A stretch of 64,000 nt of DNA. It comes from Antitrichia curtipendula. Its lineage: Eukaryota > Streptophyta > Bryopsida > Hypnales > Leucodontaceae. Positions 49,993-60,825 of this stretch are shown here, one piece after another. Location: positions 9,935,001 to 9,999,000 of the forward strand of contig OX579636.1 of the NCBI GenBank assembly GCA_951230915.1. Reading direction: 5' to 3'. Numbering within the stretch: the stretch's first letter is position 1; each line of letters starts with the position of its first letter. Under the pieces are notes generated by a model that saw only the letters and a program-made list of their open reading frames with translations, was not told the origin of the DNA and did not search any database. The position numbers and the translations under genes were made by a program.

Positions 49993-52900
49993 GGATTGCA
50001 TCTGTATTCTTTTCTAACTCCATTTCATTTTTTAGAATAACAATTATGTACAACTGCATACAAACTAGTTAGTTCCTTGCCCAAGTTGGAATATTAGTCC
50101 CACTTTTTTAAGTTTGAGACCAAACAAGGCATCTAGGTTCAAGGCACCTCAGCCGTTGCCAAAATGTATGTTGTCTTTAGTTTCTTGCCATTGTATTTCG
50201 TCCACCTCAAGTGCCTGGAAAATGCCTTTAATCCCATCAAGAGCATGCCTTTCAAATTAAGTTAAAAAAAAATATGCCCAATCATACACCATAACTTTTT
50301 ATATACTACACTTTCAATCACCAAAATTTTCAATCAGTAAGAGTAAATTCTAAATTTTTTGTATTCTTGAAAAAATTTCATAAGTAATTTCTGAATTCTC
50401 TCAATGTGCTTTACTCATAACCACTTTGAAAGTTGAAACTGCCATTTATGCACAGAGAGCAATAAAAAAATTAAACTAAATTTATTTCATTCTAAAATGT
50501 AGGGTATTTTTTCTATACATAGATGAATATAAAAATATCTAGAAGAAATTTCAAAAAGAAATCAAGGCCACATTGATTGCAAGACTTTAGCATTTCAAGC
50601 AAAAAGATACAAATATTTGCACCTTGCTATAGTAGGTTGTGAGACTTTGAATATTCTTAATCCTGTATAGAACTATAGTATTTTAATGTCTAAAACTACT
50701 TCAAAATTTCCAATGGAAGGCTAAAATCTTTATGAATAATTTATTCTTTACCAAATTCAACTACATGATCCTTACTTAACTTGTCAAATTCAACCTCTCA
50801 AAAACTTAGAGTGAAAATCTCCACCAATAGAAAGTTCAATGTGCCTAAACTTCAAAAGATATTTTTTTTTCAAGGTGAAGTTTTGTCTTTCAACATTTAA
50901 AGAAACCAACAAATGTCCCATAACTTGTGTGTTTTGGTCAATATATTGGATAATGGTTGGAAAATCCGTAAGAAAAAATTCAACCCAAAAATTTACATAT
51001 TCATCTTATATATTCTTATAAAGTAGAAGGTAATATTAGATCAGAAAAAAACTAAGCTACTAACAAGATTGAGAATTATCAATCCAAATGGTGAGAATGT
51101 TTTGAGAGAAAATATTTATTCTACATTTTATTTCTATAAAAAATATTTATAATTACATTGATTTTTAAAGATTTCCATTTGATTTAATTGCTTACATCAA
51201 GTTTTTTTAATTAGAAAATTACTTTTGAGGTCAAATGTTTATGCATCCTTTGAACTATAGAGTATTTGGAAAGATAGAAATCTATCATGTACTAGTGTAA
51301 AAGAACCAATGCATGAATCAACAAATATTTAAATAAATGAAAAGAAAACAACTTTGTGTACATAAGACATGTTTGAGTTCATCTTATTGTTCCAAATCTG
51401 AATGTTTGCTCTTTAACAAGGTTGTGGTGTCCCTCAAAGTTTCAAATTCAATACCTTAGGAATTAATTGATGAACTAATGATCTGAAACGAATGTTCAAT
51501 TAGGTGCATGAGCACAATGCAAAACCATGCTATCAATGTTTTATAGTTCTTGTGTCCAACTATTATATAAATGATTAACTTCCACAAAAAATGTGCCCCT
51601 CAAAATTATAACAATAATTTACTCAAATCTCAATACTCCAAGCAATATCATTGTTTCTAACCCATTGTGAATTTGTGGTCAAAAAACTTTAAAAATAGTA
51701 GATGGCAATGCTAAATTATTTGAAACGTGGAATTAGAATGTATAAGCCATGTTTATTAAAGAACATGCCTGTTCTTTAACTCACATGAGATAGTGAGGAA
51801 CAGATTCATTTGAATAAAAATAAATTTTTCATTTTTCATATCCCTTCTAACCCTTTAAAAAAAATTTCAATTTTAAAATTTAAAATTTTTCATTACCCCT
51901 CCCCAGCTCCCCCCCCCCTTATAATTTCAGAAATGAACATACTTGACAAACAATATGGGACAAACCTGTATCCAGTATTTGTACCAGTATCTATATCCCG
52001 TATATGTATTCATATTAGTATTTTTATCCAATATTGTACTCATATCCATATCCCATTTTATATTCATTACGTATTCGTATACAATATGATATCCATATCT
52101 AGTATTAATTTTCATATTTGTATCCGTATTCATATTTGGACGGCTCAGATTAAATCTCACAAGATCAATGGCTTGTGATTTTTTGAGAAATCAACGGCGA
52201 TTTTGAAGGTAAGCATTTCAAAATAAACAAAAATCAACGACGCATGATTTTTCTCATTTCGGGGGGGGGGTCACAAATCATCATGCCCTATCTACACAAG
52301 AGATAGTTAGCAACATAATCCAAAATTTTGTACACATTCCACAATTTTACAATTACAAATCCATTTCAAAAAGACTAAATGCAATTTTCCTAATATTTCA
52401 ATATTAGGATGAAATGATTTGAAAAAAATGATTTGAAATATTGAATTTCAAATTAATATAATCATAGGGATTGAGGGTAGAAATTGTAAAATTCATCTCT
52501 AGTCAAGCAATTTTTGCTTCTTTTGAGGTGATAATGTAAAACTATATATAAGCCTAATAGTAGGGTAGTTAGGGAATAATTTTTGTATACGTGGTATGTA
52601 GCCATTGGACAAAAATAATTTCCAATTTCCTACATTGAAACACTCAATCTCCAAATTTATAAGTCCACAAGGAATTCCTTAAAGAACTTGATTGATGTTT
52701 TGTTTTAAAATTGCATCAACTTTTAGTTGTGCACCCAGGCAAGCATTCCACTTGTTGAGAATTTTGCACAGTGGAAATTAAATAGTTTGATGGTATTTAT
52801 GTCAATTCGGATACTTGTGTTGTGATCCTGGAACTTTTGCATGTGACGCCTTCAGTCTGCATATGTTGTTGTCAATTTCACATTCATAGATAGGAAGATT

Positions 52901-54191
52901 AATTGAAGCAACTCTACTATTAACTTTTCAATTGATTGTCATTAACTAACTTATCTCCAAGAATATCTTTCAAACATTGGTAGTATAAGTGATAATTTGG
53001 TATAATTATACAAATTACAAAGTCTAGATATCCAAACAAGAAGCATCATGTCAAGATAACCATCAAATGACTTTGCATCTATGTCAAGGTAACCGCAATT
53101 TGCCAAGTTTTTGATAGAGAATACCAAAATCAGCTTCAGTTATTATACACAAATTGTAATTTCACATTGCCATACATTGCCGCACTTGATCTAAACAATT
53201 ATGGTTGTTAATTGAGCATATGGAGCATCTGTACTAATGACTTTTATAAGTCAAATTGCACGGCACCAAGGGGTATTGTTTTCTTTTCAAATTACATTGT
53301 TGTTGATTTATAAGACGGGGATTATTTTTTTCTTTTTAAATTGTACGACTATTGATATTTAGGGGGGAAGGTTTTCAAGGTGGGGCTACTTGTCTCCTTT
53401 CAAAAGATAGTCTATAGAGATGTATTTTATAACTCAAGATCTTTTATCCTTTAATGTCCAAAGTCTTTTATGAGCTTCTAGAAAATTGTTGTAAGTTGAA
53501 TTAAAAGCCAACATTTTGATCAATTATATTAATTATTTTTTTAGTTGTAACCATATAAATTCAAACTAGACATGTTACATATCACATAGAAAAACAAATA
53601 CAACGATATCACTTATGGATTGAAAGATTGTAATGTTTGATAATGAGGGTGTTAAAACTGCAAAAGTGATTAGAAGTCTTTCAATCTTCTTTTCACATTT
53701 CAAATCTAAAAATTTGGTCAACAAAAAAGTATAATGATAAAGGACCTAACAATTATAATACCAATCAATTTAAGACTTTTTAAACTCTACTTTACAATTT
53801 TTTTAAATGAATTTCTAATGTGATTTTTTCCTCCAAGATTTGGTGAATTTGAGGCTCATTTGTAAGAGCCTTCATCACTACGGAAAGTCAAGATTGCAAT
53901 GGACACCCTTGTACAAAATCTTAAACAGAAAAATCATAATCAATCATTTTCAAAATCGGATTTTAGATGCTAAAACTAGACTTCAAAAAAAATTTGTCAA
54001 AAATTTAAACTATTAAAAATAGCAACTTGATTAGGTTTTATTTAACTTCAATAAATTGTCGTGGCATTTCGGAATTAGCTTTAATCTATGCATCAATACC
54101 AAATTCCAATGACAACCTTCATATTGACAAATACAAGGTACATTAGGTGTGAAGAGTCACTAACATATGACTTGGCCATGGAGTCATGAGG
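49993..54191. other. AT-rich spacer of 4.2 kb, no gene seen
   Basis: No supported gene. 51950-52135 is a degenerate repeat of TATCCATATCC/TATTCATATT type; similar text occurs at 40260-40370 and 59850-59930. A run of ten G is at 52260-52270. Confidence 0.45.
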
Positions 54192-54195
54192 TTAA

Positions 54196-55121
54196 CCCCT
54201 AAAGTCCCAAGGCCATTTTTCCATCAAAAACCACTCAAAACTGCCATTTCTAGAGCAAAGAGCAAAAAAACAAATTTAATGTTTATTTTGCATATTTAAC
54301 CGTAGGATCTTGTACTAGACTAGTGTAAGAATGTGTGGAAAAAATTTCAGAAATTTTGACCATGTACATTGCAAGATATTTGCATTTAAAGTGAAGGAAT
54401 CTAGTTTTTTTGTACCTTGCTCAACTACATTTTTTGGCTTTGAACCTTTTTAACTTAAAAAATTTTCTTTAATGATTTGAAATTCTAATTTTTTATAATG
54501 AAGAATTGAGTTGAGAATCTAGGAAAAAAAAAATTTAAGAAGAAACACTTAGTTTTCACTCATTAAAAAATTGTTAAGTAGAAGTAGGTTCAAGATTGAA
54601 GGAAAAATTAATTCATTAATAGCTCTAAGATAGAATTGAAATATACTAATCTCAACGGTGAGATTGTTCTAGCAAGAAATCTTGACGTTGTGAAACCTTT
54701 TTTTTTTTTTACATTGTTAAAATTGAGTTAAAAAATGAGTCCTACAAGTTATTTTTTCAAAAAGATGCTCTAACTGCCCGAAATATAGGATTGACCGTAA
54801 CTTTTGCATAACAAATCCAAATGGAATGAATCAAAGCTTCCCATGTAAATAAAAATAAAATCTATATGAAACAAAATTTTAAAATTTTTAATTTAAAGTT
54901 TTTCTGAGGAATTTTTTCTGCCCGCCGAACTAAAATTTGGGGTTTTTGTGCCATAACTTTTGCTCCCAGGCACCGATTGAAATAAAAGTTACATTTTCGG
55001 AAAGCTAATGTAATTCTCTATCTCCACAAAAAATTTCAGAGAATCACAAAAAATATTAAGACCATAGGAACCTGCCCAAAATCCATTTTGTCCCCCGAGG
55101 GGACAGTTGGGACTTTAGGGG
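54196..55121 (+). mobile_element. piggyBac-like MITE, subfamily B, copy 1 (full length)
   Basis: 926 bp with a perfect 15-bp terminal inverted repeat CCCCTAAAGTCCCAA, flanked by TTAA at 54192-54195 and 55122-55125. Just inside the right end lies a palindrome GTCCCCCGAGGGGAC (about 55090-55104). The general plan (short ends, conserved CTGCCCG motifs, sequences such as AGGATCTTGTACTAGACTAG) resembles subfamily A, so the two are related. Confidence 0.92.
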
Positions 55122-55445
55122 TTAAACAACTAAAATGATGAAATGAAGCTACAACTTGACTATGGAATCATGAGGCCAAAAGACAAAAATGATGAAACAA
55201 AATCATAACATGACGTAGAGATGGGATTAAATAATGCAGTTGCGTAGCTCAAGCTATGAAACGAGTCTTGAGAAGTGCAACAATGACTATTGCTTCAAAT
55301 AATTTGTAAGTTAGTCCCTTCACCCAAAATTGTATTATTTTTATATTATTAAAATAAATAAGTAAAAACAAATCTGACATTTGAAAATTGAAGAGCTATT
55401 TTTAGGATATAAATTTATTTTTTGTATATTTTATTGTATTTTATT

Positions 55446-55533
55446 GCCATCTACGCTTTTATGATTAGCCTGACTAAAACATTCTTATCATTGATAAGAA
55501 TGTTTTAGTCAGGCTAATAAAAGTGTAGATGGC
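55446..55533. repeat. 88-bp near-perfect palindrome
   Basis: The arms of about 43 bp (GCCATCTACGCTTTTAT, AGCCTGACTAAAACATTCTT, ATCA) meet with essentially no loop. The two arms differ by one substitution and a small indel. No obvious target duplication. Confidence 0.9.
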
Positions 55534-55723
55534 ATTCAAACACAACATCCAACACATTTATAAATTTGTTTTTTGTATTGAAATTGTGTCCATAAACAAA
55601 TTGTAATTCAAGTAAAGATCAAGTGCAAAATTCAAATTGGGTATAATAATAGAAATATGATTTGACAGTTATTATAATCATATATTAGCTTTCAAACTAG
55701 ATTCTCTTTAATTTTTATCTTAA

Positions 55724-56304
55724 CCCCTAAAGCCCTGCTTGTCCCCTCGGGGGACAATTTGGGTCCGGGTAGGTTCCTATTGTCTCAATTTGAAGTGAAT
55801 TTTTTTGAGATTTTTTGAGGTTGTGTAGCTTTGCAAGAGCTTTGTGGATATATAATTTTTGTTTCACTCGGATGCCAGATGAAAAAGTTATGGCACAATG
55901 AGCAAGAAATGGAGATTGGCGGGCAGTCCAAAAAAAATTACAAAATGTCAAAATAGTTTTTTTTGAATTTTTCCCCTAAAATATTATGTTTTTACCTATA
56001 CGTGAAGCTTTGATTCATTCTATTTGGACAAGGGATGAGAAAGTTATGGACAATCTTAGTTTTTCGGGCAATTTGAGCATCTTCTTGAAAAAAAACTTCT
56101 TGTTCAACTTTGAATGCTAATATCTTCCAATCCGTACGGTCAAATTTGATGAAATTTTTACTACATGATCTCAGACAAGTTAAATACAAGATCCTACGGT
56201 TAAATTCCCAAAAAATACAAAAAAATTGGTTTCTTTAAGTGAATTCAACAGAAGTGGTAGTTTTGAGTGTTTTTTGGCAGAAAACACCCTCGGGGCTTTA
56301 GGGG
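55724..56304 (-). mobile_element. piggyBac-like MITE, subfamily B, internally shortened copy
   Basis: 581 bp, flanked by TTAA at 55720-55723 and 56305-56308. The ends are CCCCTAAAGCCCTGC and, reverse complemented, CCCCTAAAGCCCCGAG. The subterminal palindrome GTCCCCTCGGGGGAC lies at about 55740-55755, matching the same site in the 54196 copy. Its length points to an internal deletion relative to that copy. Confidence 0.9.
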
Positions 56305-56308
56305 TTAA

Positions 56309-57498
56309 TAACAGAGGTGTTGATAATGTAGAGATTGAAATTCTTATAAATAGTAGAGTTTGATTGTCTAAACCCAATTCCATTTTCAAACATAAAGAAG
56401 TTGTTAATATCAATCTATAGAACTTTGCAGAGTTCCTTATCATTGACCAATATCAAAACATTGGAAGGTTCAGTGCATTAATTGCACAAGTCGTTTGGTG
56501 TTGCAATTAAATATCCCTTGAGAATGGAAGAACAAAATTAAATATGGTGAAATATAGGAATTATGAGTTATTTTGAGCCAAAGAGGGCATTGAGATTTCA
56601 AGTTGGATACAACGTTGTGATGCTTTTGAAAGTTTGAGAAAAATCCATCCACCTACCTCATTGTAGAATGAAAACTCTTCTCCTTGATACTTAAGGAAGT
56701 TTGAATTCAAGCTTTCAAGAATTGCCATGCTACTACAGATACCTTAAATTTGTTTGTTTGTTTGTTTTGTTTGTCATATTGAAATCTCATGGTTTGTGTG
56801 TCCCCCGGTCACGTTCTTAGTATTGTCAAAAAACTCTTTACAAGGAGGGGTGCTCAGGCTTTGTTTTGTGACATTTGGACCTACAATGTGAAAGTTATCG
56901 AGTTTCATGAATTACAAAAATTAGAAAATTATTTTTACTTCTATTTTGGTTGTGGCAACCGCACAGGCATACCAGTACGTACTAACTTACACATTCATAA
57001 TCAGGTTGAGAAGCAAGAGGTCGAAGGCAAATTTGCCACAATGGTTTCTTCACATTATCTCTGGTATCATGTCAATGCTGCAAACTACACACGAATCAAT
57101 TAAAATCTCTACTACAAGATGTCGTTATCCTTGTGCGACGTACAAGTGGGACTAGATGCTTGCAACAACCGAGATTTGACAAAAATTATCAATGGTTTAC
57201 AACTTCGTTCCAACATATTCGATCATTTCGTTTAATGTACAGGTTCTATCAATGACATGGATTTCTACAATCCCTATACCTATGTCCCAAAGCTCTAAAA
57301 ACTAGAACTGGCATCGGGCGGAGGCATCAGCAAAGCTACTGAAACTGCACCAATTCACTGAAATTCAGCATTATAACAGATACGAGGTCGTGCTAAAAAG
57401 GAGCTGTTGAGTCAACGTGCAATACACCTACATTCCTCCTCGAGGATTCTGAGTGTCTTCATTGAGATCAATTTCGAAAAGAGTTGATCTTCTGTGGC
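56309..57498. other. Spacer, no supported gene
   Basis: A 104-residue plus-strand frame at 56789-57103 has moderately protein-like text (including VEGKFATMVSSHYLWYH) but no family I recognise and an overlapping alternative frame. I leave it uncalled. Confidence 0.35.
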
Positions 57499-57526
57499 CT
57501 GATTAATTAATTAATTAATTAATCAG
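57499..57526. repeat. 28-bp palindrome around a TTAA run
   Basis: CTGATTAATTAATTAA and its reverse complement meet at the end of the minus-strand gene; the stop codon region lies inside it. It could act in transcript end formation, but this is only a possibility. Confidence 0.7.
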
Positions 57527-58424
57527 CAGTCACGTATTCCCGTTTGAGCCTATGCACCACCGCATTATAAATTCTGCCGTGATTTCTGGCATAAAACACC
57601 GCCCCACTGGCTGCCATCCCGTACGCACACACCAGTCGATTCTTCATGCGCTTCCTTGCGAGTGCCCACGACGGCCAGAACACCAGACACAGACACGACA
57701 CACAACACAGCACTCGGACGACTTTCGAATGCGCCGCCTTGGAAAACTGATTGGAAGCCAACGCCACCACTTTGTAGTCTTGCATCGGAAAAGTTATGGT
57801 CACCCTGGATCGATACCCCGCCGAACGCACGATCTCCTCAAGCGACTTCGTGAGCTCCTCGAAGTCCCACTCCACAAATTTGATGAGACGAAACTCCTTG
57901 AATGCGTTCGTGCTGCCGGCGTACTCCTCCAGCGTCTCCCTCACTGTGGGCACGGATGCGTCTCTTCTGGCTGTGCGAGAAGGGTTGGTGAAGATCTGGG
58001 ACCACTGCGGGTTCACGTACCTGGACACGTCCAGTTCGATGGAGAAATCGGTGACGGTGTGGGAGCTGGTGGTGTTTCCGGTCGTGCTGGTTGTCGTGTG
58101 GGTGCCGACAATGCGAACGGCCATGAGGGGAGACTGGAGGTGGGACGTGAGGAAGCGCCAAAGCTCCTCGGGATTGTGGTCGAGGAGGGGGTCGTGGCTG
58201 TAGATCCCCTTGGTCTTGGAAATCTTTTCGGCACGGGAAGTGGGGGCGGCAGAGGGGCGCCTCGGAGGGACGAAAACGCGCGTGTCGGGGATGAGGCTCA
58301 TGTCGTAAAGGGATGCAGTGTCGCTGGAGGAAGGGGGTTCTGGGTCGGCATAGGGTTTTGGGGTGCCTGCAGACGGAACGGGGGTCTGCAACACGGGTCC
58401 TTTCATGGTTGCAGGGGCTTCCAT
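57519..58424 (-). CDS. Unrecognised plant protein, 301 residues, C-terminal hydrophobic segments
   Basis: ATG at 58424 opens a single-exon frame closing with TAA at 57519. The frame is open upstream of this ATG but contains no earlier ATG. Residues 1-70 are Pro/Ser-rich and likely disordered (TPVPSAGTPKPYADPEPPSS, DTRVFVPPRRPSAAP). Residues 74-220 look like a folded domain: YSHDPLLDHNPEELWRFL, a Thr/Ser-rich loop at 108-123, then SIELDVSRYVNPQW and FRLIKFVEWDFEELTKSL. Residues about 236-256 are hydrophobic and Cys-rich, and a weaker hydrophobic stretch is at 264-280, so C-terminal membrane anchoring is likely. GC content and codon use are those of a real gene in this genome. I do not recognise the family. 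A related fragment lies in the Harbinger element at 32030-32338. Confidence 0.8.
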   Translation of the reverse strand: MEAPATMKGPVLQTPVPSAGTPKPYADPEPPSSSDTASLYDMSLIPDTRVFVPPRRPSAAPTSRAEKISKTKGIYSHDPLLDHNPEELWRFLTSHLQSPLMAVRIVGTHTTTSTTGNTTSSHTVTDFSIELDVSRYVNPQWSQIFTNPSRTARRDASVPTVRETLEEYAGSTNAFKEFRLIKFVEWDFEELTKSLEEIVRSAGYRSRVTITFPMQDYKVVALASNQFSKAAHSKVVRVLCCVSCLCLVFWPSWALARKRMKNRLVCAYGMAASGAVFYARNHGRIYNAVVHRLKREYVTAD

Positions 58425-60048
58425 GATGCGCTCAAGGCACAAATTAATCACACTCCTGAGCAACTAACTCAATTCGAGGTGCAAGGATCGATCGGTGTCG
58501 ATGGGGTATGCCCCCGCAATTCTGAGCTGATACGTGAAAGCAATTCAAGCAGCTCACCACTGAGCAAGAGCAGGTGTAGAACACCGCCAAGAATAGTCGA
58601 CTCCTGCGTTTGATCCAACCTGATGAACGACAATTACCAGTTACTAAATACGCACTTGAATTGTGCAAACCACGCCAGTCTCGAAACTTGTTCCTTCAGA
58701 GATTCGGCGTTAGCTAGGAGGGTGTTAAAGGATAGACAGGCACAGACAGGGTTTGAATAGTACTAGCAACAAGAAACGATCACTTAAGTAACGACTTGGA
58801 GATTTCCAAGAGACGGAGAGAGCGCGAGAAAGAGCAGTGATCAATCAGGTCCAGCAGGAGGATTAACTTGGCACGCACGACAAGTAGTCTCCCGTTCCGT
58901 GTGAGCCTTTGAATTGATGGGCTGCGTCGTGACTGAATCTGCAGACACTGATGAGTGTCGGGAACCTCGCTCCTTCTGACACTCTGCCAAACGCGCCTGA
59001 CGATGGGTGGATTTTTTGGTCGTGACGCTTTTGCCGACTGGTGTATGCACGTTTTTGGGTTATTCAACTATGGTAGCAACAAGCGTGACTTGGGGTCCAA
59101 GGCGAAGCAGCGTTTTGTTTTGCACTCTCTGAGCCGTGCTGTGAAGGACTGTTTCAAAAAAAAACTGGAACTCCGAAGAGATATTCGATAGGAGTAAGTA
59201 ATCTTTTCATTACATTGGAGATAATTTTTAATGAAGGGATTGAGGAGAATGTCCATTTGCATTGGTGTTGGTCCCACATGCATAACATTGTTTACCATTG
59301 AAGCAAGGCGGCCCCCCTTATAGTGAACAAAATTGTCTTATATGGTTCCTCATTCAATCCCAATCTTTGAATTAAGCCATAAGTCCCTCACAAATTTCTA
59401 GTGAAGTATAATACATTTTTTTACATGGGGAAGATCATTCCCTAGTTATATAATGTTTTGTGCTTCTTTGATTGCATAATGGCAGTGCCGCTTTTAAACT
59501 TATCTTGAATTTGCAGCTCTAAAATATTTTCCCTGTGATGTTTTATAATGAATAGAATGTTTGTCAAACAATGTTTTGTAGTTGAATTCAAGGCAAATCT
59601 GTTGTGGAAAGCTTTGTAGATTGAACCATCATAGAATCATTGAAGTGATGTAGATTCAAATCTTCAAGCAAATTGATCACGGACTTACAGAATATGAATA
59701 AGTATAAGAAATACAAAAGTTTCAAGTGTTGTCTTGTTTCAACTTACGTTTACACTATATTATGCACTCACCTAATAAGTGAGTGAATTAAAATAATACT
59801 TTCATTATTCACTTATCTATATATTTTTTAAACATGCTAAATTATAATTGATACGGGATTAACAACCATATCCCATATCCTATATCTCGCATATGTATCC
59901 ATATGTTGTATCATGTCAATATTCTATATATCACATTCATGCTATGCTTATCAAATGTTTATGCATTGCACATATTGTACTTGTGTAAAATTTGGTTTTG
60001 ATTTTAGGGGATGAGTGGACAAATCAAGTGTTTTATTTTTTTAATTTT
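58425..60048. other. Upstream region of the 57519-58424 gene and spacer
   Basis: 58425-59180 is GC-richer and probably holds the 5' UTR and promoter of the minus-strand gene. The frames here (for example 58955-59191 on the plus strand) have no recognisable motif. From 59200 on the sequence is AT-rich spacer, with a TATCCATATG-type low-complexity patch at 59850-59930. Confidence 0.4.
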
Positions 60049-60051
60049 ATA

Positions 60052-60243
60052 CACTAGAAGAAACCTGGGTTTTTTTTGACGCATTATTTTGGACGTCCAC
60101 TTTTTTTATGTTACAACTGATGTTACAACTAACATCTAAATGCTATTTTGATGTCAAAACTAGCATCTTAATGTTATATTTGATGTCTAAAAAAGTGGAC
60201 ATCTAAAAAAATGTGTCAAGAAAAACACAAGTTTCTTCTAGTG
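60052..60243. mobile_element. CACTA-type MITE (EnSpm/CMC)
   Basis: 192 bp. The left end is CACTAGAAGAAACCTG and the right end, reverse complemented, is CACTAGAAGAAACTTG; similarity continues inward for about 55 bp through TTTTTTTTGACGCAT and GTCCACTTTTTT. The flanks are a 3-bp duplication ATA (60049-60051 and 60244-60246). CACTA ends with a 3-bp duplication define this superfamily. The centre has a short repeated AACTAACATCTAAATG-type motif. No coding capacity. Confidence 0.92.
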
Positions 60244-60250
60244 ATATTTG

Positions 60251-60821
60251 ACTTTAAAGTCCCAAGGCCATTTTTCTATCAAAAAAAACTCAAAATTGTC
60301 ATTTCTACTGCATTCACCCAAGAAATCAGAAAAAACAAACTTTCTTTAGAATCTAAACATAGGATCTTGTACTTCACTTGTTTGAAATCATGTGGTAAAA
60401 ATTTCATCAAATTTAACCGTACGGATTGGAAGATATTAGCATTTAGAGTTAGACAAAAAGTTTTTTTTCAAGAACATCCTTAGATTGCTCAAAAAACAAG
60501 ATTGTCCATAGCTTTCTCATCACTAGTCCAAATAGAATGATTCAAATTTTTACACGTAGACAAAAATATAATGTGTTAGCAGAAAAATAAATTTAATTAT
60601 GAATTTTTGTTATTTTTTTGAAATGCTTGCCGACCTCTATTTTTGGCTTTCTGTGGAATAGCTTTTGCTTCTAGGCACTAATTGAAATAAAAAACATATT
60701 TCCAAGAAGCTTATGTGTTTTTCTAGCTTTACACAAAGTTTTAGTAAATTATGATGAATATTGAGACTATATGAGCCTACCCAAAGTCGCATTTTGACTA
60801 GGGCCAATGAGACTTTAGGGG
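60251..60821 (+). mobile_element. piggyBac-like MITE, subfamily B, left end degraded
   Basis: The left end begins AAAGTCCCAAGGCCATTTTT after a damaged CCCCT, right beside the CACTA element. The right end, reverse complemented, is CCCCTAAAGTCTCATTGG and abuts TTAA at 60822-60825. The interior matches the 54196 and 55724 copies (TAGGATCTTGTACTTCACTT, TTGAAATCATGTGGTAAAAATTT). Confidence 0.85.
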
Positions 60822-60825
60822 TTAA

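Noticed and set aside
56789..57103. Plus-strand frame of 104 codons as a gene
   Set aside because: No recognisable motif, an overlapping alternative frame, no sign of splice or start context; left as spacer.
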